Origin: Myxococcales bacterium
GTDB taxonomy: Bacteria; Myxococcota_A; Polyangia; GCA-2747355
DNA: 64,000 nucleotides
NCBI GenBank assembly: GCA_020431405.1
Contig: JAGQIK010000512.1
Span: 1 to 64,000 of the forward strand
Reading direction: 5' to 3'
Under the pieces are notes generated by a model that saw nothing but the letters and a program-made list of their open reading frames with translations, searched no databases and was not told the DNA's origin. Below, piece after piece: positions 46,044 to 61,700 of the stretch. The position numbers and the translations under genes are program-made. Within the stretch, counting starts at the first letter, position 1, and the number at the start of each line of letters is the position of its first letter.

Positions 46044-47081
<1,038 letters not shown>

Positions 47082-47140
47082 GGGCAATGCACCTAGCACG
47101 TGCTTGACGCGAGCGCGAGAGGCACCGACCATCATGCGCG

Positions 47141-47449
47141 ATGATCACCCTCGGTCTGGCACTCGGCGCGGCGGCGCTGCTGGCGGCGCTGGTTCCGCTG
47201 CCGCCCGTCACTCAGGTGCTCGCCGCGCTGCTCGGCGCGGCGGCGGTGGTGGTGGGCGCGATCGGCCGCGGCTCGGCGCGCAAGCGCGGCGGCGGCACGA
47301 GCGTCTATCACGCCACCATCGCGCTCGGTGCGCTGGCGATCCTCACCAGCGGCGTGGTCTTCGCCAGCTGCGCGGCCTGTTCGGGTGCCGAGCACGAGGG
47401 CAACGTTTCCAAAGAATTCCGAAAAGAAGCAAAGAAAATCCTCGAGTAG
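47141..47449 (+). CDS. Small membrane protein
   Basis: The 102-residue protein has two to three hydrophobic helices (ITLGLALGAAALLAALVP, VLAALLGAAAVVVGAIG and ATIALGALAILTSGVVFASCAACSG). A Cys-x-x-Cys lies at the end of the last helix, and the tail is charged (EFRKEAKKILE). It is divergent from era with about 60 bases between the starts and is followed closely (9 bases) by a barrel gene. It resembles DUF4190-type small proteins only in layout. Function unknown. Confidence 0.7.
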   Translation: MITLGLALGAAALLAALVPLPPVTQVLAALLGAAAVVVGAIGRGSARKRGGGTSVYHATIALGALAILTSGVVFASCAACSGAEHEGNVSKEFRKEAKKILE

Positions 47450-47458
47450 TTTCTAGCT

Positions 47459-48037
47459 TTGACTGCCGCCCGCCTGCTACGCCTCGTCGGCACCCTCGCG
47501 GTCCTCGCCGCGTCGCTCGCCGCAGCCACCACCGCACGGGCGGCCGAGCGCGACGAAGGCGTCGGACGCGCCGGACGCTTCGCGTTCGTCATCGAGCCGC
47601 GCTACGGCTACGTAATCCTCGGCAGCAACGACGAGCCCTCGGGCTGGGGCATCGCCGCGCGCCTCTACTACGGCATCACCGAGGCCGTGGGGCTGCAGGT
47701 GCAGGGCAGCTACACCGGACACGGGCTCGACAAGACCGACAACCGCGACGCAGGAACCCTCGCCATCATCGCGATCAACGCCGGCGCCAGCTTCGCCATC
47801 GACGCCATCCCGCTCTCGCCGATGCTCGAAGCCGGCATCGGCCTTTTGCAGCGCCGCTTCGGCGACTCGGTCAGCAACGACGTCGGGATCCGCATCGGCC
47901 TCTCGATGCGCTACTGGCTAAGCGACTGGATCGCGCTCGGCTTCTCGGTGAGCTACCACGGCTTCCTCACCGATCCCACCAACGTCCCCGTCTACGTGGA
48001 GTTGGGCCCGCAGATCGCGCTGCGTTGGCCCCGCTGA
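47459..48037 (+). CDS. Outer-membrane beta-barrel protein, small
   Basis: The 192-residue protein starts at TTG 47459 and has a signal peptide (cut near TARAAERDE). About eight amphipathic strands follow: RFAFVIEPRYGYVILGS, GWGIAARLYYGITEAVGLQVQGSYTG, GTLAIIAINAGASFAID and GIRIGLSMRYWLSDWIALGFSVSYHGFL. The protein ends in IALRWPR, without a terminal Phe. Length and pattern suit an eight-stranded outer-membrane barrel. A better start codon is not found. Neighbours give no role. Confidence 0.76.
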   Translation: MTAARLLRLVGTLAVLAASLAAATTARAAERDEGVGRAGRFAFVIEPRYGYVILGSNDEPSGWGIAARLYYGITEAVGLQVQGSYTGHGLDKTDNRDAGTLAIIAINAGASFAIDAIPLSPMLEAGIGLLQRRFGDSVSNDVGIRIGLSMRYWLSDWIALGFSVSYHGFLTDPTNVPVYVELGPQIALRWPR

Positions 48038-48105
48038 GCCAGCAAACGCGCGCGGTCGCAGCAGCCGCGAGCAACCACACCTACAGCTCGACGGTCTCAA
48101 GCGAT

Positions 48106-48135
48106 TGACAGATGCGCCCGGCGTCTGCTAACTGC
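48106..48135 (+). promoter_or_regulatory. Possible sigma-70 promoter of the YfgM-like/BamB-like pair
   Basis: A perfect TTGACA is followed after 18 bases by TAACTG. This places a start about 20 bases ahead of the GTG at 48161. AGGA lies eight bases upstream of that GTG and serves as the ribosome site. Confidence 0.45.
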
Positions 48136-48160
48136 GGGTAAATTCTGGCAGGAAAGCCCC

Positions 48161-49114
48161 GTGGCGAGACAATACACGCGCAAGAAGAAGCTCAAAGAGC
48201 CCGATCAGCTGATGACCATGTCGGGCAAGGCCGCCGACTACGTCAAAGACCACGCGAAGCTCGTCGTGGTGGCGGCCGGCATCTCGGCCGGCATCATCGG
48301 CATCGCCTGGGGCTGGAGCGCATACAGCGACTCGCAGGCGCGCAAGGCGACCGCCGTCGTGACGCGCGCGATCACGATGTACAACCAGACCATCGTGCCG
48401 GCCAGCGCGCGCAAGAAGCTCAAGAAGCGCACCGATGGCATCCCGCACTTTCACTCGCGCGCCGAGAAGCTCAAGGCGTCGGTCGCCGAGCTCGACAAGG
48501 TCGTCAAGCAGTACGGCAGCTCCTCCATCGGCCAGCTCGCGCGCGCCATGCGCGCGTCCGTGCAACTCGAGCAGGGCGCCAGCGGTCGCGCCATCTCGGA
48601 CTACACCAAGGCGATTCCCGTGCTGCCCAAAGAGCTGGCGGCGCCGGCGCGCGAAGGCCTGATCTACGCCTACGCCGCGACCAAGCAGTGGGACAAGGCG
48701 CTGGCCGAGGCAAAGCAGCTGCCCAAGGACGAGCGCTGGAAGGCCGTCGGCCTGTATCACGAGGCGCGCGTGCTCGCCGCGCAAGGACGCACCAAGGACG
48801 CGCGCGAGCGCTTCGAGAAGGTCGTCAAGACGACCAAGTCGGGCACGCTGCGGCGGCAGGCCAACCAACGCCTCGCCCTCTTGGGCAACGACATGACGAC
48901 GCCGGCGCCCAAGAAGTCGGTCACGCCGCCGGCGCCGAAGAAAAACGACACGCCGCCGCCAGCCAAGACCGTCACGCCGCCGCCGGCCAAGAAGGCGGCG
49001 CCGCCGGCCAAGAAGGCCACGCCGCCGGCCAAGAAGGCCGCGCCCAAGAAGAGCGCGCCTGCGCCGAAGAAAAAGCCCGCGCCGGCGGCGAAGAAAGCAG
49101 CGCCCGCGAAGTGA
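48161..49114 (+). CDS. YfgM-like TPR membrane protein
   Basis: The 317-residue protein has a basic N-terminus (ARQYTRKKKLKEPDQL) and one membrane helix (AKLVVVAAGISAGIIGIAWGW, about 32-52). The periplasmic part holds TPR-like pairs (SIGQLARAMRASVQLEQGASGRAISDYTKAIPVLP, GLYHEARVLAAQGRTKDARERFEKVVK). The layout matches YfgM, which links SecYEG to periplasmic chaperones in Escherichia coli. A Lys/Pro/Ala-rich tail of about 75 residues (repeats like PPAKKA) is unusual for YfgM. As in Escherichia coli, a BamB-type gene follows; here the two overlap as GTGA. Confidence 0.82.
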   Translation: MARQYTRKKKLKEPDQLMTMSGKAADYVKDHAKLVVVAAGISAGIIGIAWGWSAYSDSQARKATAVVTRAITMYNQTIVPASARKKLKKRTDGIPHFHSRAEKLKASVAELDKVVKQYGSSSIGQLARAMRASVQLEQGASGRAISDYTKAIPVLPKELAAPAREGLIYAYAATKQWDKALAEAKQLPKDERWKAVGLYHEARVLAAQGRTKDARERFEKVVKTTKSGTLRRQANQRLALLGNDMTTPAPKKSVTPPAPKKNDTPPPAKTVTPPPAKKAAPPAKKATPPAKKAAPKKSAPAPKKKPAPAAKKAAPAK

Positions 49115-50253
49115 TCTCCGCTCGGCGCCTGCGCCTGCTGACGGTCGCGATGTCGCTGTTGCCCTGCGCCTGCGCGGGCAGCTACCGCTTCGACAACACG
49201 CGTCCCATCGACCAGGCCGCCGAGGACGTGATCCAGCTGCGCTGGCAAGCCAAGCTCGCCGAGCACGGCATCTTCGACTTCCGTCCGCAAGAGTTCGCCA
49301 GCGCCGCCATCGACGCCAAACACGGCCGCGTCTTCGTCGGATCCACGGCGCGCGAGTTCGTCGCCTTCCGCTACGACGGCAAGCAGCTGTGGCGCTTCAA
49401 GACTGGCGGCGCGGTCTCCTCCGAGCCGCTCTACGACGCCAAGCGCGACACGGTCTACTTCGGCGCCGACGATGGCAAGATGTACGCGCTCGACGCCACC
49501 AGCGGCAAGGCGCGCTGGAGCTACACGACCCAAGGCACGATCAATCGGCGCCCGACGCTCGCTGGCGAGCGGCTGGTCTTTACGAGCAGCGAGGACCGCA
49601 TCTACTGCTTGATGGCGAGCAGCGGCACCTGGCGTTGGCAGTACGACCGCGAGACCCCCGAGGGCTTCACGATCCAGGGCTACGCCGGCGTGTTGGTGCG
49701 GCGCGGCGTGGCGTTCACGGGCTTTTCCGATGGCGTGTTCGTCGCGATGAAGGTCGCCTCGGGCGAGGTGATCTGGACGCGCCGCCTGACGGGCGGCAAG
49801 TCGCGCTTCGTCGACATCAACGCCACGCCGGTGTGGGTCGAGCCGGGGCTGGTGCTCACGGCGAGCTACGCCAGCGGCGTCTACGCGCTGGTGCCCGACA
49901 GCGGCACCATCGCCTGGCACGTGCCGGTGGAGGGCGCCTCGACTGTGGTCGCCGCCGGCAGCCGGCTCTACGTCAGCGCGCCTCGCGTGGGGCTGATCGC
50001 GCTCGATCTGCGCGGCCGCCAGCTGTGGCGGCAGGCCATCGCCAAGGGCGTGCCCTCGCGACCGATCGTCAGCGGCAACTACGTGATGGTCTCCGGCACG
50101 GCCTCGGGGCTCTTCATCGCCTCGGCCACCGACGGGCGCCTGCTGCAGTACTTCGATCCCGGCCACGGCATCAGCGCGCCGCCCGCCATCGGTGGCGGCC
50201 TCGTCGCCGTCGTGAGCAACGTCGGCCGCCTCTTCACGTTCACGTTACGCTAG
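49111..50253 (+). CDS. BamB-like beta-propeller lipoprotein
   Basis: The 380-residue protein begins at GTG 49111 (GTGA overlap) and has a lipoprotein signal (LTVAMSLLPCAC). The rest is a PQQ-type propeller. Repeats have the pattern GRVFVGSTAREFVAFRYDGKQLWRFKTGGAVSSEPLYD, then DTVYFGADDGKMYALDATSGKARWSYTTQGTI, and later SGVYALVPDSGTIAWHVPVEG. BamB assists the outer-membrane barrel assembly machinery. The neighbour upstream is YfgM-like, as in the yfgM-bamB pair of gamma-proteobacteria. Other PQQ-propeller lipoproteins are possible, so I leave the symbol out. Confidence 0.83.
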   Translation: MISARRLRLLTVAMSLLPCACAGSYRFDNTRPIDQAAEDVIQLRWQAKLAEHGIFDFRPQEFASAAIDAKHGRVFVGSTAREFVAFRYDGKQLWRFKTGGAVSSEPLYDAKRDTVYFGADDGKMYALDATSGKARWSYTTQGTINRRPTLAGERLVFTSSEDRIYCLMASSGTWRWQYDRETPEGFTIQGYAGVLVRRGVAFTGFSDGVFVAMKVASGEVIWTRRLTGGKSRFVDINATPVWVEPGLVLTASYASGVYALVPDSGTIAWHVPVEGASTVVAAGSRLYVSAPRVGLIALDLRGRQLWRQAIAKGVPSRPIVSGNYVMVSGTASGLFIASATDGRLLQYFDPGHGISAPPAIGGGLVAVVSNVGRLFTFTLR

Positions 50254-50566
50254 GCGCCGCCTGCGGCGGCGCGGGTCGCCGTCGCTATATCGGCCGTTGC
50301 GCTCGCTTCGCTCGCTCCACCTTCCGATAAGAACTCGGCTCCGCCCGCTTCCGGGCGACGCTCGTCGAGCGTGGGGTGGCGTATCGAGCGGGCTAGCTCG
50401 CCGCTGGGCTCTGTCCGGCAGCACACGTAACGTGAACGCGCTGCCGAGCCTGCATCGGTCGTGCAGGGCGGTCGCGGCGGTCGTGCAGGGCGGTCGTGCA
50501 GGGCGGTCGTGGGCGTTCTGTGGCCCGTGGCCTGTAGCCCGTGGCCTATGAGCCCGTGGCCCTAGC
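50254..50566. repeat. Intergenic region (313 bases) with a strong hairpin and short repeats
   Basis: No gene is visible. A perfect 8-bp stem (GCGCCGCC/GGCGGCGC, three-base loop, 50254-50272) starts directly behind the BamB-like stop and may end the transcript, though no T-run follows. From 50457 to 50514 about four degenerate copies of GGTCGTGCAGGGC occur. From 50519 to 50563 a run of GTGGCCCGTGGCCTGTAG-type units repeats the element found at 1163-1311. The region lies between convergent genes. Confidence 0.7.
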
Positions 50567-51226
50567 TCAGCCCCGTCGCGTGAGGACCGCCTCGAACTGA
50601 TCGGTCTCGATGCGCCGCACCAGCTCCTTGAGCCGGCGCGCGCCGCCGACGTCGCGGCAGCGGAACTCGATGCCCATGCCTTCCTCGCCCTCGGTGTGGC
50701 AAGTCCAAGCGACGCGGCCTTGCAGTGCGACGGTGCGCGTGGAGCCCGGCGGCGTCAGCTCGAGCAGCACCTCGCTGCCCACGGGGCGGAAGTCTGTCGT
50801 GCGCACGAAGGCGCCGCCTTCACCGATGTCTTCCAGCTGCGCTCGGAAGCGCGAGCGGTCGTCCTTTTCGCGCCACTCGATCTCCACGTCGACCGGCACG
50901 CGGCGGTGGCGACGCGGCAGCATCTCGACGATCTCGCCGCGCGCGACGCCGAGCAGAAAATCTCGCTTGCGACGCTCGCTGGCCAGAAACTCGACGCCGA
51001 TGCCCGCGCGCACTTTGCTGCGGTGACGCCCGGGGCGGCGCCAGGCGATAAATCCTCTCAGCGAGATCGAGTTGCGTAGCTCGGGAAACCGAACGTCGAC
51101 GACGACGGCCGTACCGAGCTCGTGTTGGCTCCGGGTCGGGATGAACAGGCCGCCACATTCAAACTGTGCCTGATAGGCGGCCATGAACGCAGACCCGTCG
51201 CGGTATCTCGCGCGCACCAGCTTCAT
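50567..51226 (-). CDS. Double PilZ-domain protein
   Basis: The 219-residue protein has two PilZ-type domains. The first (1-110) is a myxobacterial-type variant with FECGGLFIPT and VVVDVRFPELRNSISLRGFIAWRR, but lacks the RxxxR motif. The second (112-215) has the RRHRRVPVDVEIEWRE and EDIGEGGAFVRT motifs, so c-di-GMP binding is possible there. The start at ATG 51226 has GGAGG five bases upstream. The start at 51247 lies before that ribosome site. It is divergent from the kinase-ATPase gene. A minus-strand TATACT (51324-51329) lies in the shared 260-base promoter region. Confidence 0.86.
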   Translation of the reverse strand: MKLVRARYRDGSAFMAAYQAQFECGGLFIPTRSQHELGTAVVVDVRFPELRNSISLRGFIAWRRPGRHRSKVRAGIGVEFLASERRKRDFLLGVARGEIVEMLPRRHRRVPVDVEIEWREKDDRSRFRAQLEDIGEGGAFVRTTDFRPVGSEVLLELTPPGSTRTVALQGRVAWTCHTEGEEGMGIEFRCRDVGGARRLKELVRRIETDQFEAVLTRRG

Positions 51227-51471
51227 CGAAACCTCCAAACGCCGCAATCCATACGAGCACCTCGAGGTCCGCCGTCCTCGGGGCGCCAGCTGCGGTCTCT
51301 TCTCGGTAGAGTGGGTCGAGTTAAGTATAGTCGACGAGAGACTTCAGGACACCGGGAAAATGTACGCTCGAACACGGGTAGGTGCTTTCCTGCACGCTCC
51401 AGTACGCGGCACGGCGTGATCCGGTTGCGCCCGGCGTCGGCGAAGATTCTCCGCGACAAGCAAATTACCGG

Positions 51472-51477
51472 TATACT
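51472..51477 (+). promoter_or_regulatory. Possible -10 box of the kinase-ATPase gene
   Basis: TATACT lies ten bases before the ATG at 51487, which would leave a leader of only about four bases. No good -35 box is found at 16-18 bases, so this is weak. Nothing gene-like is seen in the remainder of 51227-51486. Confidence 0.3.
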
Positions 51478-51486
51478 TCCGCAATC

Positions 51487-54678
<3,192 letters not shown>

Positions 54679-54698
54679 GCAGCGGCATCCCGCGCGCC

Positions 54699-55259
54699 AT
54701 GGCCGAAAAGAAGCAGCAGATGTGGCGTCGCCACGACCGGGTGCTGGCCCTGCATACGCCCGTCTTCGACATCGCGCGCTACCGCGCGGTGCCTCCCGAA
54801 GGCAGCGCAGTGACGGGCGGCGAGGTGCCGCGCTACGTCATCGAGGCGCCCGACTGGGTCAACATCATCGCGCTCACGGCTGACGAGCGGGTGGTGATGA
54901 TCGAGCAGTACCGCGCGGGCACCGACGACCTGACGCTCGAGATCCCCGGCGGCATGGTGGATCCGGGCGAGGATCCAGCGCAGGCCGCCGCGCGCGAGCT
55001 CTACGAAGAGACCGGCTACACGGCCGAGTCTCTGCTGCACATCGGCAGCATCGCGCCAAATCCCGCGATCCAGAGCAACCACTGCCACTCTTTCGTCGCG
55101 CGCGGGCTGTCCGCGGGGGCGCAGGCGCTCGGCGAGGGCGAGGACATCTCGCTGCGGCTGATGCCTCTCGACGAGGCCCGCCAGGCGGTGGTAAGCGGTC
55201 GCGTGACCCACGCCCTGGTGGTGGTCGCCTTTCACTTCTTCGCCGCCCGCGGCGCCTGA
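54699..55259 (+). CDS. Nudix hydrolase, ADP-ribose pyrophosphatase type
   Basis: The 186-residue protein has an intact Nudix box (GGMVDPGEDPAQAAARELYEETGY). The EIPGGM entry and the ahead segment VVMIEQYRAGTDDLTLE fit the ADP-ribose/nucleoside-diphosphate-sugar group (NudF-like). PNPAIQSNHCHSFVARGL follows the box. It lies 20 bases past the kinase-ATPase stop in the same direction, so co-transcription is likely. The start at 54699 lies past the kinase stop; the earlier in-frame ATG at 54609 overlaps the kinase gene by 70 bases. The substrate is not certain. Confidence 0.9.
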   Translation: MAEKKQQMWRRHDRVLALHTPVFDIARYRAVPPEGSAVTGGEVPRYVIEAPDWVNIIALTADERVVMIEQYRAGTDDLTLEIPGGMVDPGEDPAQAAARELYEETGYTAESLLHIGSIAPNPAIQSNHCHSFVARGLSAGAQALGEGEDISLRLMPLDEARQAVVSGRVTHALVVVAFHFFAARGA

Positions 55260-55295
55260 GCGGCGACGCGGCAAGGCTTCGGCTGCGGCCGACGT

Positions 55296-57092
55296 ATGAG
55301 ATCGCCTATGAACGAGCAGACAAAGCCCACTGGGTCCACCCGCGCCGCCGTGGTGCTGGCCGGCGCGCTGTTCATCGCCGCCTCCGTCACGTCGTGCGGA
55401 GGCTGCGGAAAGAAAGCACCCACCGGCTTCGTGCCCGATGACGCTACTGCTGTGGCGCTGGTGCCTTCGGTCAAGGGCGCGGTAGTGCGGCTGCAGCAGC
55501 TGCTCAAGCGCGTCCAGGGGGGCGTGCTCTCGAGCGCGATCTTGGCAGCGCCGCGCACGTTGATCGAGCGCGAGCTGGGCATCGATCCGACCTCGCCCAA
55601 GAGCATCCGCGAAAAGGGCATCGACCCCGAGCGCGGCCTCGCCATCGCCTCGGTGGGAAGCAGCGTGGTGTTGGTCTGCGGCGTGGCCGACGAGGCCAAG
55701 CTGCGCAAGCACCTCGAGTGGCTCGCCAACCGCGTGCTGCGCGGCGCGGCCAAGATGAAGACCAAGGGCAACATCACGCTCGTGCACAGCGAAGGCGTCG
55801 ACCGCCCGCGCGCGGGGTTCGCCTTCGCCAAGAAGCACCTCGTGCTCGTCGTGGCGCGGCCCGACCCCACGGCGGACATGCCGAGCAGTCAGCCCGCCAG
55901 CGGCAGCGACAGCGACAAGAAGAAGGCTGCCGCCGACCCCAAGGGGCAAGGGCAGGGCGGCGGCGTGGCCGAGCTGCTGGCGCGCCTGCTGACGCTCGAC
56001 AAGACCATCGAGTCCAACCCGCGCTTCGTCGCCGCGCGCAAGACGCTCGGCAAATACCAGCTGATGCTCTACGTCGACGGCGTGGCGGCGCGCCGCGTGG
56101 TGGAGGAGCGCAACAAGCGCATGATGGCGCGCGCCAGCGACTGGATGAAGAAGTACATCCGCGAGCGCCAGAAGCTGAGCAAGGCGGCGTTCGGCTACTT
56201 CGGCGGCTTCGCGCTGGCGGTGCGCATGCGACCCGACGAGCTGGCGCTGCGCAGCTACTACAAGGTGCCCGAGCAGCGCAGCAAACAGATCGCGGCGCTG
56301 CTCAAAGGGCGCGGCGACTCGCCGCCGTTCGGCAAGTACATCGGCGCCGACGCGCTCGTGGTGGGCCGCGGCGCGATCGACTTCAAGCGTCTGCTCGACC
56401 AGGCGCTCGAGCTTCTGCCGACGTTCGCCAAGCGGCGCATCTACCGCAAGATGGAGCGCCTCGAGCGCGAGAACAACTTCAGCCTCGAAAAGGACGTGCT
56501 GTCTTTGCTCGGCAACCGCTACGCCGGCGCGCTTTACCCGCCACGTGGCGGCCTGAGCTCGCCGCCGCGCACGCCGGTGGCCATCGCCAACGCCGCACCG
56601 GTGGCGTTGATGGCGCAGGTCGAAGACGCCAAGAAGGCCGCCGCACTGCTCGCACGGCTCGAGCGCGCGATGGTGATGCGCGGCGCCGCGGTGCGCACGC
56701 GCAGCGCAGGCGAGCGTAAGATCTACACGCTCGAGCTCGGTGGCGAGCCGCTCGTCAGCTGGGCGCAGGCACGCAAGGTCATCGTCGTCGCCACCGGCAA
56801 GCGCCTCGACGCCACGCTCAAGCTGATCGACAAGGGCGGCAGCAACATCCTCGACCACATGCCGACCACGCGCTCCAAGTCGCTGATGAAGTCCGACAAC
56901 GCCTTCGTGATCAGCGCCGACGTGAGCAAGATCTCCGACATGCTGCGCAACCTCGATCTACCCGCCGTAGAGAAGATCGCGCTGGCGCCGTTCTTCGCCG
57001 CCGTCGCCAAGATCAAGTCGGTGACCATCGCCGCCGAGCACAAGGGCGGCGGCGTGCTGGGTGAGCTGTCGATCCTGTTCGCGGGGAAGTAG
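55296..57092 (+). CDS. Large lipoprotein, DUF3352-like
   Basis: The 598-residue protein has a lipoprotein signal (ALFIAASVTSC) and then GGCGKKAPTGFVPDDATAVALVPSVKGA. This opening and the later repeated pattern (a long alpha/beta body with GKRLDATLKLIDKGGSNILDHMP and SDNAFVISADVSKISDML) fit DUF3352-type proteins of unknown function found in many bacteria. It contains a Ser/Lys/Gln-rich insertion near residues 195-225. It is expected on the inner face of the outer membrane or the periplasm. Enzymatic motifs are not visible. The region behind the stop is filled by tandem repeats. Confidence 0.84.
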   Translation: MRSPMNEQTKPTGSTRAAVVLAGALFIAASVTSCGGCGKKAPTGFVPDDATAVALVPSVKGAVVRLQQLLKRVQGGVLSSAILAAPRTLIERELGIDPTSPKSIREKGIDPERGLAIASVGSSVVLVCGVADEAKLRKHLEWLANRVLRGAAKMKTKGNITLVHSEGVDRPRAGFAFAKKHLVLVVARPDPTADMPSSQPASGSDSDKKKAAADPKGQGQGGGVAELLARLLTLDKTIESNPRFVAARKTLGKYQLMLYVDGVAARRVVEERNKRMMARASDWMKKYIRERQKLSKAAFGYFGGFALAVRMRPDELALRSYYKVPEQRSKQIAALLKGRGDSPPFGKYIGADALVVGRGAIDFKRLLDQALELLPTFAKRRIYRKMERLERENNFSLEKDVLSLLGNRYAGALYPPRGGLSSPPRTPVAIANAAPVALMAQVEDAKKAAALLARLERAMVMRGAAVRTRSAGERKIYTLELGGEPLVSWAQARKVIVVATGKRLDATLKLIDKGGSNILDHMPTTRSKSLMKSDNAFVISADVSKISDMLRNLDLPAVEKIALAPFFAAVAKIKSVTIAAEHKGGGVLGELSILFAGK

Positions 57093-57352
57093 CACTCGGG
57101 CCTCGGGCCTCGCTCGGGCCTCGGGCCTCGGCCTCGCTCGGGCCTCGGGCCTCAGGCCTCGGGCCTCAGCTGCGCCTGCGAGCGCCAAGCACGCGTTGCA
57201 GCGGCGCCGAGGACGCGCTGCAGCCAACGATGCACTGCAGCCAACGATGCACTGCAGCCAACGATGCACGGGGTCGACGATCGCCGCTGCGAAGCGTTCC
57301 CCGCGGCCCGCGCTCGATCCTGAAGCCCGAAGCCTGAAGCCTGAAGCCCGCG
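57093..57352. repeat. Intergenic tandem-repeat cluster
   Basis: Three different arrays fill the 260 bases between two convergent genes. From 57094 to 57168 there are degenerate CTCGGGC heptamers. From 57218 to 57268 there are three perfect copies of CTGCAGCCAACGATGCA (17 bp). From about 57319 to 57349 there are CTGAAGCC-type octamers. No gene is supported here. Confidence 0.85.
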
Positions 57353-58687
<1,335 letters not shown>

Positions 58688-58781
58688 GACACTCCCTCTG
58701 CGTGATGCGCGTTGCCGCCGCGGACGACCGCTCCGCGACCAGAAACTCTAACTTCGCGTTATCCTACAGCGCCGCCGGGTT

Positions 58782-61700
58782 TCAGACCAGCATCGCGCTC
58801 GCCTTTCGAGAGGCCAACAGGCGCTCGTTTGTCGCCTGTCGCATCCGGCTGGCGCGCTGCACTTCGGCCCAGATCTCGGGGTGCAGCGAGGCTAGCTCGT
58901 AGAAGTCGCGCGTGTCGAGCACCAGCACCTCGGTCATGCGCAGCGCCCGCACGGTCGCCTCGGCGGGATAGCCCGAGATGAGCGACATCTCGCCGAAGTA
59001 GTCGCCCTCCTTGAGCCGGCCGACCTCGACATCGTCGCCTTCCTCGTTGCGGCAGGTCACGACGACCTCGCCGATGAGCACGACGTAGAAGCTCGACGAC
59101 TCGCCGCCCTCGCGCACGATCACCTCGCTGCCCATGAAGCGGCGCGTGGTGAAGCGCGAGAGCACGCGCTCGCGCTCGGTGGGGCTGACGGCTTGAAAGA
59201 TCGTCGACGTCGCCATCACCATCTCGAGCACGCGCTCGCGGTAGAAGCGGCGCAGCGTCTGCGCGATGGAAGGGTGCTCGCGGATCAGATCGGCGAGCAC
59301 CTCCTTGCGCAGCTCGAGCAGCTCGCACTCTTCGAGGCAGCGCACCGAGGCGTGCCGCCGTTGATCGGTGAGCAAGCCGAACTCGCCGAAGAACGAGCCC
59401 GCCTCGAGCACGGCGAGCTTGATGTGCCCCGTCTCGTCGGCCTTGAGCACCTCGAGCTTGCCGGCCGCGACCAACATCAGCGAGTCGCCCTCGTCGCCTT
59501 CGCGCAGCACGAGCGCGCCCGGCTGGAAGTGCCGCCGCTGTAGGCGCTCGACCAGCGCGACAAACGCCTGCGGCGCGAGACCCGAAAAGAGCGGCAGCGC
59601 CGGCGCGTTGTCGCGCATCGAGAGCGCCTCGGCGCTCTCGCGCGCCGAGAGCTCGCGAATGGTGTCGCTCAGCGCGCGCTCGGCGTGCGCCGCGTCCTCG
59701 TTGGAGAGGTCCTCGTCGTCCTGGTCGGCGCCCTCGGCACGCACCTGACGGCTGATCGCGGCGTAGCACTCGGTGACCTTGGGGCCCTCGAGGTAGGCCA
59801 GCTCTGCGTCCTTGCGCAGCAACGTGCTGGCGGTGGCGCTGTCCATCGGCACGGTCTCGCGCGATGGACGCGGCTCGTCCGCACGCATCGCCGGCGGCAC
59901 GGTCTGCTGCACCTCGGTGGGCCTGTCGATGCGCGCCGACCAGTCCTCGCCGGACGCGCGGGCGCGCTTTTCGAGCTCGGCGATCGCCTCCTCGGACTGC
60001 ACGTCGGTCTGATCGAAGGATGGCGATTGACGCGCACCATCTCTCGGCGCGCCGTCGCGCTCGTCAGCGGGCGGCGACGCGGCAAACATCTCGGCCCCCG
60101 GCGGCGGCTCGACGTCGGTGGCCTCGACGGAGCTCTCGTCGGCAGGCTCGCCCCGCGCGCTCTGCGCTTCGGCATCGACGTCGACGTCGACCTCGACCTC
60201 GGCGGCGTCCGCGTCGGCACGAGCGTCGGCGCTCGCGTCGATGTCAGCCTCGGCGCCTGCGGCAGCGTTCGCAGCGGCAGCGTTCGCAGCGGCGGCATCG
60301 GCGGCGGCGGCGCGCTCGGCGGCGGCAAGGTCGCTGCCGAGGCTGTCACGCGGCGCGTGCTCCGAGGCCGGCGTGGGGTCCGGATCGGTGGCTTCTTCGT
60401 CGCGCACCAGCTCCGTCTCGCGCTCGTCGCCGAGCTCGGCGAGGTCGTCGTCGTCGGCGCCGACCGCGGCGTCCGGGGCGGGCGAGGGCGCCGCCGCGTG
60501 TGGCGGCACATCGGCCGGCTGATCGCGCTGCGTGCGGCTCTGCGCGCGGGCGTAGCGCTTGGTCGGCTTGATGTGACGGTCTTCGTCCTTGGGCTTGGGA
60601 CGCGGATCGTAGCCGGGCTGCACGACGGCCACCGGCGTCTGCTCGTCGAGGTCGCGCTGCGGTGTGGCGATGGCGGCGCGGATGATCTCGACGTCGTCGA
60701 GGTCTTCGATGAGCCGCACGTCGTCGACGCTCGGCGGGGCCGAGGCGGCGTCGGCGATCTGCGACGGCGTCACCTGGTGCACGTTTTCGCGCAGCGTCGG
60801 TCGAGCAGGGCGGCCGCCGATCTCGCGGTCGATGGGCTCTGCCTCGTCGCGCGCCGGGCCCGAAGAAACCACCGACGGCGTGGCAGGCACGCTCGGACGG
60901 GCGGCGGCGGGCACCGGGCCGCTGTTGTCGCTGGTCGGCCGCGCGCTGGTCAGCACCTCGCTGGAGGTCGAGGTGCGGATTTTGGTCATGCGCGCGGTCT
61001 CGCGCCGCAGCCGGCGGCGGCCGATGTTCTGCACGCCCGTGCGCGCCGCGGCCTCGTCGCTGCGCATCTCGCGGCGCGGCGCCTCGGGCGAGCTCGCTTC
61101 GGCCATGTGCTCGCGGCTCACCGGGCCGGTGATCGGCTTGAGCTCTTCGTTCGAGCTGGGCTGCTCGTGTTGCTGCTGCACCACGGACGGCGCGCCGCTG
61201 ACGCTCTCCACCGAGCCGACGAATGTCTCGGGCATCGACTCGCCGCTCTCGAGCGGCGGCAGCGCGGGCAGCTCCTCGTGCGACGGGCCTGCGCCGGCCA
61301 CGTCGTGCACGCCGCCGTGCTGCGCACGCGCGTTGGTGGCGCCGTAGCGCGTGCGCGGCGTCGGCGAGCCAGGCTCGTCGCGTTCGACCGACGTCTCGGG
61401 CTCGTCGCGCGAGACCGAGTCCTGCATCATCGTCGGGCGCCACTTCTCGAAGTCCTCGCCGCCGCCGGCGCCGGGCCCGACCGCGATGCGGCCACCGTCC
61501 TCGGAGATGATGACGGGATCACGACGCGGCGCTTCCGCCGGCTCGTTGGCGTCCTCGGGCGTGGGCCGGTCGCGTACCAGTGGCCCCATTCGATACGGCG
61601 GCGGCTTGGTCTTGCGCTTGGCGCGCGCGCGCGCCGCATCGTTCTGGTTGGCCTTGGCCTCGGCGCGCGCGAAGAAGTCGAGGTTGCTCGGCGGCGGCTC

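Noticed and set aside
57218-57268. Three 17-bp copies as a mini CRISPR array
   Set aside because: There are no spacers between the copies and no cas genes in the window.
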